Shown here in pieces: positions 49,042-60,500 of a DNA stretch of 64,000 nucleotides (the first letter of the stretch is position 1; every line of letters begins with the position of its first letter). The notes beneath the pieces were generated by a model. The model did no database searches and was not told the DNA's origin. It saw nothing but the letters and a program-made list of their open reading frames with translations. The position numbers were made by a program, and so were the translations under genes. The DNA comes from Gordoniibacillus chartarius (GTDB taxonomy: Bacteria; Bacillota; Bacilli; Paenibacillales; NBRC-103111). The stretch covers positions 1 through 64,000 of the forward strand of contig NZ_JBHLWN010000051.1 in the NCBI RefSeq assembly GCF_042432825.1, in the 5' to 3' direction.

Positions 49042-49948
49042 ACGGACTCAACGGACATCGGTGCTGCGGTGGCGCAGATTGCTCCCGAAGCTGTGGATTC
49101 CGTTTGCCTTCCTGCTGCCTGCGTTTGCGTTGTATGCGATATTCTTTATTTTCCCGTTCCTGTTCGCGGTCGGTTTGAGCTTTCAGGAATGGAACCTCAT
49201 TAGTCCGGATAAAAAGTTCGTCGGTCTCGCCAACTACCAACATCTGCTCAAGGACGAAGTGTTCTGGATTTCCTTGAGCAACTCGGCCCTCTACGTGCTG
49301 TACACCGTGCCTTTCAGCATCGGCCTCGGTCTGCTGCTGGCCTTGACGGTGGAAAGCTTGCTGCGGGGCAAGAAGCTGTACCGCCTGATTTTCTTCCTGC
49401 CGGTCGTCTCTTCCATTGGCGTTATCAGTATCGTATGGAGCTTAATGTACAACCCGGACGTAGGGGCTATTAACGTGCTGCTGCGAAGCTTCGGCATCGA
49501 TGGGCCGAACTGGTCGAACAATCCGGCAACCGCTCTGTGGGCGCTTGCCATCGTAGGGATTTGGAAAGGCTTCGGCTACAACATGGTCCTGTACATTTCC
49601 GGCTTGAAGTCGATCGACCGCAGACTATACGAAGCGGCTGCGATGGACGGCGGAGGACGATGGGCGCAGTTCCGGCACGTCACGCTGCCTTTACTGTCGC
49701 CGGTAACATTTTTCATTCTGGTTATGAGCATCATCTCTTCCTTCCAGGTGTTCGCAACCATCCAGATTATGACCCGGGGCGGACCGAACAATGCGACGAA
49801 TGTGCTCGTGTACCAGATTTACCAGGAAGCGTTCCAGTTCTTCAATATCGGCGTAGCGATGGCATCGTCCGTCGTTCTGCTGCTTCTCGTCGGAGTGCTT
49901 ACGATCATCCAATTGCGCCTGTCGAATCACACAGTCCACTACCAATAA
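49013..49948 (+). CDS. ABC transporter permease, UgpA/MalF-type
   Basis: A 311-residue permease with six membrane helices; the first is about residues 28-52 (IPFAFLLPAFALYAIFFIF). The EAA loop is EAAAMDGGGRWAQFRHVTLP. The start is TTG 49013, nine bases after AGGAGG inside the phosphodiesterase gene, giving translational coupling. CUT1 transporters of this kind carry sugars or glycerol-3-phosphate and its diesters. The context favours the latter. Confidence 0.92.
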   Translation: MENSIPLSGKRTQRTSVLRWRRLLPKLWIPFAFLLPAFALYAIFFIFPFLFAVGLSFQEWNLISPDKKFVGLANYQHLLKDEVFWISLSNSALYVLYTVPFSIGLGLLLALTVESLLRGKKLYRLIFFLPVVSSIGVISIVWSLMYNPDVGAINVLLRSFGIDGPNWSNNPATALWALAIVGIWKGFGYNMVLYISGLKSIDRRLYEAAAMDGGGRWAQFRHVTLPLLSPVTFFILVMSIISSFQVFATIQIMTRGGPNNATNVLVYQIYQEAFQFFNIGVAMASSVVLLLLVGVLTIIQLRLSNHTVHYQ

Positions 49949-49974
49949 TTCATCTTTGGAAAGGAGCTTCCGCC

Positions 49975-50802
49975 ATGAACCGTACGCTACGGCTTGTCGA
50001 GGAAGGAACGAAACACCTCTTCCTGCTTGCGGCCGCATTCATCTGCCTCATCCCGATACTCTGGATGCTGGCCACTTCCTTGAAGGCTCCGCAGGATGTG
50101 TTTGCCGGCCCGCTGTTTTGGACAAACCAGTTGAACTTGGACGGATATATGCGCGTACTCCGGGACATTCCGGTCGGGCTATGGGCCTGGAACAGCGCGT
50201 TTACCGCCGGCCTGCAGACGCTCGGGCAGCTGGTTGTCGGAGTTGCGGCCGCCTACGCGTTCGCCCAATATCGTTTTCCCGGCAGGGATGCGTTGTTCTT
50301 CTTCGTTCTTATGACGATGATGATCCCTCAGCAGGTAACGATGGTGCCGACTTACATGATCGTGAACGAGCTGAATTGGCTGAATACGTTTGCCGGCGTC
50401 ATCGTCCCGCATCTCGCGAGCGGCTACGCTATCTTCCTGCTGCGGCAATCGTTCATGACCGTTCCGCGCGAGCTGGGTGAAGCCTCCGTGATCGACGGCT
50501 GCCGACCGCTGGGCACGTTGTGGCATGTATATTTGCGCCTGTCCGGTACGGTAATCAGCGCTTTGGCCGTCATTTTGTTCGTCGGCAACTGGAATGACTA
50601 CCACTGGCCGCTGCTGATTCTGTCCGATAAGAGCATGCAGACGCTCCCGGTCGCTTTCGTCCAATTCCGGGAGGAGGAATCGCTGGAGTGGGTGCCGACG
50701 ATGGCCGTCGCCACGCTTTCGATGGTCCCCGTGCTCGCCTTGTATTTGCTGGCCCAGAAGCAATTTATCGAAGGCTTTATGAATAGCGGCTTGAAGGGGT
50801 AA
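49975..50802 (+). CDS. ABC transporter permease, UgpE/MalG-type
   Basis: A 275-residue permease with six helices, starting at ATG 49975 with AAGGAG eight bases upstream. The open frame extends upstream into the previous gene but without homology. The EAA loop is GEASVIDGCRPLGTLWHVYL and the tail EGFMNSGLKG is typical. Partner of the upstream permease. Confidence 0.92.
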   Translation: MNRTLRLVEEGTKHLFLLAAAFICLIPILWMLATSLKAPQDVFAGPLFWTNQLNLDGYMRVLRDIPVGLWAWNSAFTAGLQTLGQLVVGVAAAYAFAQYRFPGRDALFFFVLMTMMIPQQVTMVPTYMIVNELNWLNTFAGVIVPHLASGYAIFLLRQSFMTVPRELGEASVIDGCRPLGTLWHVYLRLSGTVISALAVILFVGNWNDYHWPLLILSDKSMQTLPVAFVQFREEESLEWVPTMAVATLSMVPVLALYLLAQKQFIEGFMNSGLKG

Positions 50803-50840
50803 TTGCCCCACTACATATAACCCAGGGAGGAACAACACTT

Positions 50841-52157
50841 ATGAAAAAAATGTTTAGAACCCCTCTAATCGCCGTTTCGTTATCCGCCGCCTTGACGCTG
50901 TCCGCTTGCGGCAGCAGTGAGTCCGCTTCTTCCGCCAATTCGGCCGCAGGCGGACAAGCAGGCGCTGCCGCCAAGAGCGATGAAGTCGTCGAAATCGAAT
51001 TCCTTCACGGCCACGCCGGCGACAACATCGACAAGCTGATTGAGGAGTATCACAAATCGCAAAGCAAGGTTCGCGTCAAGCCGGTATTCGTGCAGGGCTC
51101 CTACGAGGGCATTATCGAGAAGCTGCAGGCGCAAGCAGTCGCGAAACAGCTCCCGGACGTATTCACGAACGGCTATGTATATACCCGCTTCGCTATTGGG
51201 ACGCTTCCGGTCGTGCCGGTATCCCAGTTTATCGAGAAAGAGAAAACCGACCTGTCGGACTTCTTCCCGCAGATGCTTCAGCTCGGCAAAGGCGATGACG
51301 GCAAACAATACGCCATGCCTTTCGCCGTGAGCACGCCGATCCTGTATTATAACGCCGACCATTTTAAAGAAGCCGGGCTTGATGCGGACCATCCGCCCAA
51401 GACGTGGCAGGAGCTGCGGGACGCGGCCAAGAAGCTGACCGTGAACGGGCGATACGGGATTTTCTTTAACTATCAAGTAACCGGCAACTGGATGTATCAG
51501 GCAATGACGGAAACGGCCGGCGGCCAGATGATGTCCTCGGACCTGAAATCGGTCGGCTTCGATTCCGATGCAGGCCGTAAAGCGCTGCAGTACTGGGTGG
51601 ATCTGGTTAACGTCGACAAGTCGATGCCGAACTTGGACAGCAAGCAGGCGTCGCAAAGCTTCCAGGCCGGCAACATCTCGATGTATGTCGATACAACCGC
51701 ATCGCTGACCGGCTTCCGCAAGCAGTCGCAGTTCGATCTGCGTACCGGCATTTTCCCTTCACTGGACGGCAAGCGCGTCGTTCCTGCAGGAGGTAACAAC
51801 CTGTTCATTCTGTCAAAGGATCCGAAGAAGCAGGAAGCCGCTTGGGATTTCGTCAAGTTCGCCACGTCTCCGAAAGCGACAGCCATGGTGGCGCAAGGCT
51901 TCGGCTACATGGTCACGCGCAAGAGCGCCTTGGAGGACCCGCAACTGATGGGCAACTACTTGAAAGAGGTACCGGCTGCTAAAGTGACTTACAATCAAGT
52001 CGAGAACATGGTGCCTTGGTACAACTTCCCGGGTGCGGCCGGCTCGAAGGTATACAAAATCGTGCAGGACAACATTCAAGCCGCCCTGCTTCAGCAGAAG
52101 ACGGTCGATCAAGCCATCAAAGAAGCGGCGACTCAGGCAAACGCGCTGCTGAAATAA
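50841..52157 (+). CDS. ABC transporter substrate-binding lipoprotein, UgpB-like
   Basis: A 438-residue extracellular binding protein. The lipobox LSACGSS gives a lipidated Cys at residue 23, then a Ser/Ala/Gly linker. The mature part begins VEIEFLHGHAGDNIDKLIEE, similar to UgpB-type proteins, and contains GGQMMSSDLKSVGFDS and FPSLDGKRVVPAGGNN. It would capture glycerol-3-phosphate, glycerophosphodiesters or a related ligand. No ATPase gene is linked. Confidence 0.9.
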   Translation: MKKMFRTPLIAVSLSAALTLSACGSSESASSANSAAGGQAGAAAKSDEVVEIEFLHGHAGDNIDKLIEEYHKSQSKVRVKPVFVQGSYEGIIEKLQAQAVAKQLPDVFTNGYVYTRFAIGTLPVVPVSQFIEKEKTDLSDFFPQMLQLGKGDDGKQYAMPFAVSTPILYYNADHFKEAGLDADHPPKTWQELRDAAKKLTVNGRYGIFFNYQVTGNWMYQAMTETAGGQMMSSDLKSVGFDSDAGRKALQYWVDLVNVDKSMPNLDSKQASQSFQAGNISMYVDTTASLTGFRKQSQFDLRTGIFPSLDGKRVVPAGGNNLFILSKDPKKQEAAWDFVKFATSPKATAMVAQGFGYMVTRKSALEDPQLMGNYLKEVPAAKVTYNQVENMVPWYNFPGAAGSKVYKIVQDNIQAALLQQKTVDQAIKEAATQANALLK

Positions 52158-52175
52158 GAGCGGAGGGTAACGAGT

Positions 52176-53036
52176 TTGGCACAGCATGGTTTTCTCCCGA
52201 GAATGCAAGCATACTTCTTTGACTTGGACGGCTGCATCTACCATGGCGACCGGCTATCCGCAGGCGTCGTCCCGCTCTTGGATCGGCTCCGGCAGCAAGG
52301 TCTCTCCTATGTATTCCTGACGAACAACTCCCGGCTCGGTGCGGCTGAAATCGGCTCCAGGCTGGAAGCGATGGGACTTACCGTTCCCGATGACCGCATC
52401 CTTCCGGTAACCGATATTGCCGGCAAATATCTGCGGGACAAGTACGGTAAGCTCTCTGTCAAGACGATCGGCAGCGATAGTCTCGCTCGAAATATTGCCG
52501 AAGCAGGACATACCCCGATTGCGTGGGATGCCCCGGGCGCCGATGTGGTGATCGTGGGGCGCGATACCGAGTTTCACTACAACAAGCTGCAGCGCATTGC
52601 AGCCGACATCGGCCATGGCTCGAGACTGATTGCGACCAATCCGGACCGATATCACCCGGGGCAGTTCGGCGAGCGCGTTCCCGAGACGGGCTCCCTGCTT
52701 GCCGCCATTGAGGCCGTCACAGGGAAAACAGCGGAATGTATCGGCAAGCCGGAGCCGTATATGTTCGAGCAAGCCATGCAGCTTTGCGGCGCCGCTCCTG
52801 ACAGCTGCGTGATGGTCGGTGATAACCTGGAGACGGACATTCGTGGAAGCCGCCAGGCCGGACTGCGCTCGGTGTGGATTACAAATGGCAGCGCCCCCGG
52901 TCCTGCTGCAGAAGGTGGCGCGGAGGTGCTTGAAAGCCGTTCAAGCGCGGCCGGATTCGCTCCGTCGGGTCCTGCCCGCCCCGATGTAGTCGTGAACGAT
53001 ATGGAGGAACTATATCAGCTTGTCATGCAAGGATAA
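52176..53036 (+). CDS. HAD-IIA family phosphatase (NagD/glycerol-phosphate phosphatase-like)
   Basis: A 286-residue haloacid-dehalogenase phosphatase. Motif I is FFDLDGCIYHGD (nucleophile and acid Asp), motif II is FLTNNS, the C2-type cap follows, motif III has the Lys in IGKPEPYMF, and motif IV is VMVGDNLETDI. Members dephosphorylate small phosphates such as glycerol-3-phosphate, p-nitrophenyl phosphate or phosphoglycolate. It is last in the importer operon, so removing phosphate from imported glycerol-3-phosphate is plausible. Start TTG 52176 is nine bases after GGAGG. Confidence 0.88.
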   Translation: MAQHGFLPRMQAYFFDLDGCIYHGDRLSAGVVPLLDRLRQQGLSYVFLTNNSRLGAAEIGSRLEAMGLTVPDDRILPVTDIAGKYLRDKYGKLSVKTIGSDSLARNIAEAGHTPIAWDAPGADVVIVGRDTEFHYNKLQRIAADIGHGSRLIATNPDRYHPGQFGERVPETGSLLAAIEAVTGKTAECIGKPEPYMFEQAMQLCGAAPDSCVMVGDNLETDIRGSRQAGLRSVWITNGSAPGPAAEGGAEVLESRSSAAGFAPSGPARPDVVVNDMEELYQLVMQG

Positions 53037-53118
53037 ACGGCTTCGCCGTCCTTCAGGACGAGCGCGTTTACCGTAGCGGAATCAGCCAAACATAAGACAG
53101 CGTGAGCCGTCACGTGAA

Positions 53119-53152
53119 GGAGCCTCTCTCCGGGTATGGGGGGGGCTTTTTT
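53119..53152 (+). terminator. Probable terminator of the importer operon
   Basis: GAGCC(TCT)CTCC pairs with GGGGGGGCT around a loop of about eight bases, followed by TTTTTT. A smaller ACGGC/GCCGT hairpin lies right after the HAD stop codon at 53037-53050. Confidence 0.7.
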
Positions 53153-53311
53153 CTCGTCGGGTTTAAGCTGTGATAGCGGGCTCTAGTATTTTGTCGTATA
53201 GTATAGATATTGTCACCTGACAGCTGTTTCTGTCGATGCAGCTATTTCTGATTCTTGCCGTCTGGTTGGTCGCGCAACCTGTAAGGCTACCCTCAAAGGA
53301 GACCGTTGCCG

Positions 53312-54322
53312 ATGGATTTTATGAAGCAAATGTTTTCGAACCTGTCTGTCAGAAGATTCGGTATCCTTGCGCTGATCTGCGTGCTTCTCTTCCTCATCAA
53401 AGATATGCTCAATATCGTCCTGCTGACCTTCCTGATCGCATTTGTGATGAACAGCTTGCAGAAAGCGCTGTCCCGGCCGATCAACCGCATCATTCCGATC
53501 AATAGCAAAATCATTGTCGTGCTGCTCTACCTCGCTTTGGTCGCACTGCTTGTCACTTCGATCGCCCACTACTTGCCGACGGCGGTTATCCAAATCAGGC
53601 AGCTCAAGGATCTGATTCTCAGCTTCCGAAATGCGCCTCTTCCCGAGGACGAAGTGGCCCGGTTCATCGTCATGTGGGTGAAGGATCTCAACCTGCAGCT
53701 CTATGTGAAGCAAAGCTTCGAATACGTGATGCGCATCAGCAACTGGGGGGCGACGTTCGTCTTGTCGCTGATTCTGAGTCTGGTGTTTATTTTGGAGAAG
53801 AACCGCATTGCCGCCTTCACCTCCCGCCTCAAAGACAGCAAAATTTCATGGCTGTACAACGAGCTGGAGTATTTCGCGAAGAAGTTCGTGCTCTCCTTCG
53901 GCAAGGTGCTGGAAGCCCAAATTTTGATCGCGCTCTGCAACACCGTGTTTACCGTAATCGGGCTGTGGATCCTCGGCTTTCCGTATTTGTTTGCCCTGTC
54001 GATCATGATTTTCCTGCTCAGTCTCGTTCCTGTCGCCGGCTTTATCGTATCTTTGGTTCCACTCTGCATTATCGGCTACAACTTGGGCGGCATTATGATG
54101 GTCCTCTACGTGATCTCTATGATCGCCGTATTGCATGCGATTGAAGGTTACCTGCTGAATCCGAAGCTGATGTCGTCCAAAATGAACCTGCCGATGTTCT
54201 ATACCCTCATCGTTCTCGTATTCTCGGAGCACTACTTGGGCGTGTGGGGCTTGATCGTCGGCATTCCGATCTTTGTGTTCCTGCTGGATATTATCGATGT
54301 GGATACGACCCGGAAGAGTTAG
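53312..54322 (+). CDS. AI-2E family membrane transporter
   Basis: A 336-residue protein with about seven or eight membrane helices. The C-terminal block GVWGLIVGIPIFVFLLDII and the central AIEGYLLNPKLM are family hallmarks. Members were named for autoinducer-2 export, but several are sodium/proton or other efflux proteins, so function is open. AAGGAG is 10 bases before ATG 53312; TTG 53306 is also in frame but too close to it. Followed by a strong hairpin. Confidence 0.88.
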   Translation: MDFMKQMFSNLSVRRFGILALICVLLFLIKDMLNIVLLTFLIAFVMNSLQKALSRPINRIIPINSKIIVVLLYLALVALLVTSIAHYLPTAVIQIRQLKDLILSFRNAPLPEDEVARFIVMWVKDLNLQLYVKQSFEYVMRISNWGATFVLSLILSLVFILEKNRIAAFTSRLKDSKISWLYNELEYFAKKFVLSFGKVLEAQILIALCNTVFTVIGLWILGFPYLFALSIMIFLLSLVPVAGFIVSLVPLCIIGYNLGGIMMVLYVISMIAVLHAIEGYLLNPKLMSSKMNLPMFYTLIVLVFSEHYLGVWGLIVGIPIFVFLLDIIDVDTTRKS

Positions 54323-54337
54323 CTGTATGTTGATTAA

Positions 54338-54360
54338 GACCGGAGGCTCTGCCTCCGGTC
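54338..54360 (+). terminator. Hairpin after the AI-2E family gene
   Basis: A perfect 10-bp stem GACCGGAGGC/GCCTCCGGTC with TCT loop, followed by CTTCG. The T-run is poor. Confidence 0.65.
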
Positions 54361-54464
54361 CTTCGTATGCCCGCCAGAAGCCTGCGTAAATACAAGAACC
54401 TGCACTTTTACATGAATCCATCTGCTCAACATGTTGGAGATACCTACATGTCGAAAGCTGAAAT

Positions 54465-54502
54465 AAAGACCTGATCCGAAGCCTTTCCCGGATCAGGTCT
54501 TT
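54465..54502. terminator. Bidirectional terminator
   Basis: A perfect 14-bp stem, AAAGACCTGATCCG/CGGATCAGGTCTTT, with A-rich and T-rich flanks, between the AI-2E gene and the minus-strand giant SLH gene. Confidence 0.9.
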
Positions 54503-54537
54503 TAGCTGCTCTTACGTCCCTCGTGCCGCTTTGCAGC

Positions 54538-57500
54538 TTACTGCTCCTGCTTCCGCAGCAATCTGCCAAGCACAATGACGGCTTGCGCTCTAGTCGTCAC
54601 ACCTTGAGGAGCGAAGGTATCGGCCGTCATGCCTTGCATGTAACCTTCCTGAAGCGCCAGCACGACCTGCTCCTGCGCCCATCCCTGAACGCTCCCGCCG
54701 TCGGTGTACGCATCCAGTACGGATGCCGTGCTGCCCGTCGACTTCAGCTTCAGCGCTTCGTGCGCCCTGCCGATCATAACGGCCATCTGTTCGCGGGTAA
54801 TCGTGTCATCCGGACCAAAGCGTCCGTCGGCGAGGCCGGTTGCGAGACCGTGGGAGGCTGCGGCGATCACCGCTTCGCGATACCATGCGCCGCTGTCCAC
54901 ATCGGTGAACGCCGCGGCGGTATCGGCTCCCCCTGCAGGCACCGGCAAGCCGAGCGCGCGAACCAGCATCGCCGCAAACTCCGCTCTCGTTACCGTCGCT
55001 TCGGGACGGAACTCCTGTGGCGTAACGCCGTTGACGAGCAGCCGCCGCGCCATCGCATCGATGTCCTGCTCAGCCCAATGTCCGGCTGTATCGGCAAACC
55101 GCCGCTCGAGGCTCATGACAGAGTAAGGCGCTTCCGGCTCCATATCAAACAGCAGCTGCTTTCCGTCCGCACTCTTCTTGCTGCGAACATAGGTCCACTT
55201 GGCGGCAGCTTCATCATACCGGTATACTTCCGGCTGCCCGAATGTGGATTTACCGCTCAATTGACCTTGGTAGCCTGGCTGCGCTGCGAAGGACAGCTTC
55301 ACCGACTTCCCTTCGCTGTGGGCCTCGGCCGTCACGGTGACGACATCGGTCAGCAGCCGCAGCGACTCATTCTGGAGACGAGCCGCTTCAGAGGCAGCTT
55401 GCGTCAATGAAGCACCTGCCTTAGCGGCAGTCAATCGTACGATGGCTCCGTCAGCGATTTCATCCATACGAAGCATTGACGCATCCACCTCTACGCCCAT
55501 CCAGGCCGTTTGGAGCAGCAGCCTTGCTTGTGCCGCAGCCAGCTGCTTCACCGCCCCGGCCGGAAGCTGCACGACGAGTTCATCGGCCGGTTCCTTAATG
55601 TCGACATACAGCTTTTGCTGTTTCTTGCCGTCCTTTAAGGCCGCTTCCACGGCAGACTTCTCGATTTCGATCAGGAGCGCCATCCCGCCGGAGGCCGTAG
55701 AGCGCTTCTCCATCCGCGCTCCGTCGCCAAGGTTCAACGGGTCCTTCGTGGAGCCTGCCGAGCCGCCCCCTGCGTTGTTTCCGGGAGCTCCGGGGGTAGA
55801 CGGGTCAGACGGATCGGATGGATCGGACGAAGGCCCCGAATAGGTGACTTGGATCGTGTACGTCGTTTCCTTCCGGCCTTCCTGCTGTACCTGAATCCGG
55901 ATGATACCGTCCTGCGGGATCGTCACAGACTTTGTTTCTCCGCTCTTCACCGATTCCGCCCCTATTGTCAGCTGTGCGCCGGAATTCGCAGCCGTCGCCG
56001 TAACGCCGAGCTGCTTCGTTCCCGAAGGAAGCTCTAACTTGTACGTCGTTATATACGCCCCGAATCTCGGCGACAAGCTTCCTTGGCCGAACGTCAATCC
56101 GCTTAACAGCGCACTGCTTTTATCCTGCAGCGTCAATGTCCGTTCCGCCGAGCCGTTTCCGGCAAGATCCGGTACAACCCCGCCCTGCAAGCTCAACGTT
56201 TCCGTTCCCGACAGCGTCAGCGGAACGTTCAGAGCCAGCACCGCCTCACGGGTATCGGTCTGGCTGTACACCGTGGCGGTCACCGCCGATACGATCGATG
56301 CGGACGAACCGGCGAGCTGCACCTTGCCGGCGTCGAACGTCAAGCCAATCGGCTCATTGAACCGGATGCGGATCGTTCGGCCTCCATTCTCCACCCAGGC
56401 TTCTTCCGCGACCGGTCCGGCCTGATCCAGCTCCGTCACATGGAACTCCCGCGGCGTCAATGCCTCCGCGCTTAACGCGGTGTTCGCATAGCTCGTAAAA
56501 TAGCTCCTATCCATCGTGAGCCAATATCGCGCATCCTTCACGAGAGGCGTCTTCGGTACGAAGCGAATCGTACGCGAGAGCATCACCGCAGGGTCGGAAG
56601 CGCTAGCCTCGGCTCCGATGAAGCTCGCGGTACCCGGAACAGCCGTATTCCCCGCATCGGTAACCGCAACCGCGGCTTCACTCAGCGGTACGACTTTCAC
56701 ATACTTGGACAGTACGATGTCTACATAGCTTCCGCCCTCATACGTAACTCCCGTAACCGTGTCAATCACCGGCGCATCCCGGGATACGAGACCGGCGTTC
56801 ACCTCCGTATGCGGCGGCGGCACATCCAGCTCGGCGCTGTACAGCGTCTCGTAGCCGGCCTTCTTCCACTGCACTCTCCACTTGCCCGGCGGCACATCCC
56901 AGCCGTATTTGCCGGCCTTATCGGTCTGCTGCGGGTTGCCCTGATCGTATTCCCCGGCGTTCCAGCTCTGCCACGTTCCAGTCCGCTCATCCAGAACCTC
57001 TACGGTCGCCGTCACATCCTCCAGAGGGTTGCTCTTGACCGCTTCATACACGTATCCGCTCGGATCGTAGATCCACTTCGGACTCAGAAGCTTCCGGCCC
57101 TTCTTCTTCCGCTTATCCGGATTGTCGTTGCACTCATTGTAGCCCGAGCCGACGGCGTCAATCTGCTCATCAACATAGTTATCGATCTTATCCTCGATGA
57201 TGCTCGTCGCTACGCCGGCGACTGCCGCGCCGGGGCCGGTAAGCGCCATGGCGGCGACGCCCGCGTTCATAGCCGTCTTCGCCACTTCCCCAAGCACGAC
57301 GGCGGCGAGCGCCTTACCGGCCTCCTTGGCCGTCGTCGGCATTTCGTCCAGGCAGTCCAGCCCGCTTTCGACGTTGTACATGATTTTGTTGATTTTCTCC
57401 GCGTATTCCTGATAGCCCTCGAACTGGTCCTTCACCTCGGAGATGGAGTCGTTCACGCCATCGACTTCCGTCTTGATCTCCATAAAATATTCCGCCGTAT

Positions 57501-60500
57501 CCCCCCAACTCCCGCCGCTCGCGAACGCCGCAGTCCGCATGTCAAGGGAGGCGAGCTTTTCCGGGACTATATAGCTGCGCGGCATGTAGCCCTTCATCGT
57601 GACGGACATCGACTTCTCCGTCTCCGCCATCTCGTAAGCCGTTTGCACGGCAGGCACACCGGAGCGCTGCGCCGCCGCCTGCTCCTCGGCGGAAGGCTTG
57701 TAGCTAGACTCCGGATCTACCGTAAGCGTGACGCTCATTCTCGCATTGTTCAGCTGAGGGAAACGAATTTGGACCGCCCCCGCGTACTTCCCGCCTGTCA
57801 GCTGGAACGGGGTCACCGATACGACTTCAAAATCTCTCATCTTCGGCGGAAGCGACGCTCGAAGCTGATCGAGATTCGGCAGACTTCCGTCATATGTCCG
57901 CTCCGGACGCTTGACGTCATAGTCGACATAGATGCCGCCCAGCGCATCGTGCGTCGTAGGCACGACCGCCCGGAACAAGTCGCCTTGCCGCTCGGCCGGC
58001 ACCGGCTCCCCTTCCTGGCCGTCCATGTACATGCGGACATTCTCAACCATATCGGGATTTGTGAATTTAAAATCAAACTGGAACGGATTCCCCGGCACAA
58101 CGGTGTACACGATATTCGGCGCTTCCTGCCCGGTCTTTACCGATATCCAGCGCCCGGCCGGCGCCTGGGAGAAGGCCATCTCTACCAGCTGCGGACCGTT
58201 GCTGTCGTATTGAAGGTACGTTTTATTCGAGCGCAGCTCCACGTTGTTGACATTCGCCGTCGCCCAAAGCGCATGCAGACTCGAGCTGCCGAGATCGTTC
58301 AAAGTAACCGGCGCTTTCCACTGTCCGGACATACTTGCCGTCGCTGTGCCGATCTTCACTTCGGTATCGTAAATATGGACGGTGCTTCCTGCAGGCGCAT
58401 AGCCGCTAACGACGGTTTGCATGCCCGGGTCGGATACGCGCGCAGGCGCGTCCAGCGTAATTCTTGGCGCATCGAGGTGGATGGTGCCAAGCAGCTCTTC
58501 CACGCTCTGCGAATCCAGACTCGCTTGAATTCGCGCCGTCGCCATCACGTTATTTTTGTTAAACGACGGGTCGATCCGAAGCTTATACGAGACTGCACCT
58601 TGCTCGCCGTCGGCGACATCGCCAAGCGGCACGCGAAGCGTCCCCCCCTCGACGGCCGCCCCCGGCTTCCCGCCGCTGACCGCCAGCCGCCCCTGGCTGT
58701 CGGCAACGATCGTCATCCCTTCGGGAATATCAAGCAGCAGCGCGGCATCCGCCGCAGTTTTACCGGTATCGTTGCTGTATACAGCTCTCAGACCGATCGT
58801 GCTGCCCGGCAGCGCCTGTGTCGATTCCGCCGAGAAAGAGTTCCCCGACTGGTTGGCAAAATAGCTCGTCGGACTGAACGCGATCGTCCCGATATTCTTG
58901 ATTTGATTTTGCGCGATCGTGAAATCCACTGTTGCATACTCGTAACGCCACTTGTAGTCCTGATCCCGGCTCGAACGGGTGATCTGCATGCGGTAGCTGC
59001 CGCCCCGCGGGACGTTCACCTGGAACGGATCGGATTGGAAGCTGTCATCCCACACGGAATCAATCCATCGCTTGCCGCCGCTCGGCAGCAGCTCGTAAAC
59101 GGATGCGGAGTAATAGCTGCTGCGGCTGACCTCCACGCGGCCCTGCACCCGTGCGCCGGTCTCCTCCAGCCGAATTTCCGCTGTGGCGTTCGATTGGTCA
59201 TCCATGATGACTTCCTTACAGGAGCTCACATACGCATAGATGGCACCGGATACGCAGACTTGCACCGGCGTACCCGGACTGCCGCCGAGTGTGACGGCAT
59301 TGGAGTAATAGGTGCGCACCCAGCCGAACCTGGATTGGATAACCGATAAGAAATTTTCGTTCTCCATGTTCAGCGGACCTTGCCACTCGGTATCCAGCGC
59401 TTTCTTGAACACCCGGAGATTGATGACGCCGCGGTCGGGCTGCTTCACCGGGATATCGAGCAGTGTCGTCGTTCTCGGCTGAACCGCCGCCGTAATCGGA
59501 CCCGAGCTGTAATAGTAAGAGTATTCCGCCGCCTCCAGCACGACGTCTCCCGCAACCAGATGCTCAAACCGGACTTTGCCATCCAGACTCGTGCGTCCTT
59601 TCACCACATTCGTAATGCCCTTGTACGTTTCAGTAGCAGTCACGTAAGCGTTGTACACCGGCTCTCCTGCCGGATTTTTCACCGTGAGCTCCAGATTGCC
59701 GCGATCCGGAGCGATCACGTGCACGGTGAGCACGTTATCACCGGCACCCAGCTTCAGGCTCAGCGGGCCGGCGGCAGCAAGCTCGTAGTACATCTTGCTC
59801 AAATCGACTTCCGCCGTTATGGTCTGATCGCGCAGCAAGCCGTCGCGGGAATCGGTCATCCCGTCCTCTCCCGTCGAGGCCATATGCAGCTGCTGCCGGT
59901 ACTCGTCCCATAGCGTTACCGGCACATCCGGCACCGGCTTCCCTTCCTCGTTCAACACCTTCACCCGAACCCGCGCCGGTAACGATACGGGGACTGTCGC
60001 TTCCGCCACTCGACCGGACTCTACGCGCACACCCTCGAGTCGGCCGATTTCATACATATAGTCGGACGTATGCAGAACAATCTCGTAGTCGTCGCTAGGC
60101 CACAGTCCCTCGACCGGTCCACGCAGCGCTTCGGCGAGCGTCAGAGGTACTTCCCCTTCCGTCGGATGCAGAAGCGTGAGGATCGCGCCTTGGAGCTCGG
60201 CCGGAGAAGCACCGCTGAACGTGAGCTTCAGCGCGCCGCCGACGGCGACCGGCAGATCGTCAGCCGTCTTCTCCTGCACCTTGCCGCCGCCGGTCAGCGT
60301 CAGCTTCAGCTTGCTAAGCTCCGTCGTATCCGCGGTCAGCTGGAAGCTTCCCTTATACAAGCCCGGCACACCCGCAGTCTGCATCAATGGAACGGATTCC
60401 GTAAATTCCTGCACCGTGCCGCCGCCCCGTGCTTTGTAGGATACCTCCACCGCTGCAGCCCGATTGGGGTCTCCCGTGGCGATCAAATTGATCTTTGCCC

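Noticed and set aside
11839..53071. Shared 15-mer GACGAGCGCGTTTAC at 11839-11853 and 53057-53071
   Set aside because: The match extends only weakly on the left and could be chance or a minor repeat; too short to call.
56809..59349. An 846-codon plus-strand open frame and several other long antisense frames inside the giant SLH gene
   Set aside because: They lie opposite a gene with clear signal peptide and SLH repeats, and their proteins are His/Arg-rich with no domain. They are shadows of GC-rich codon usage.
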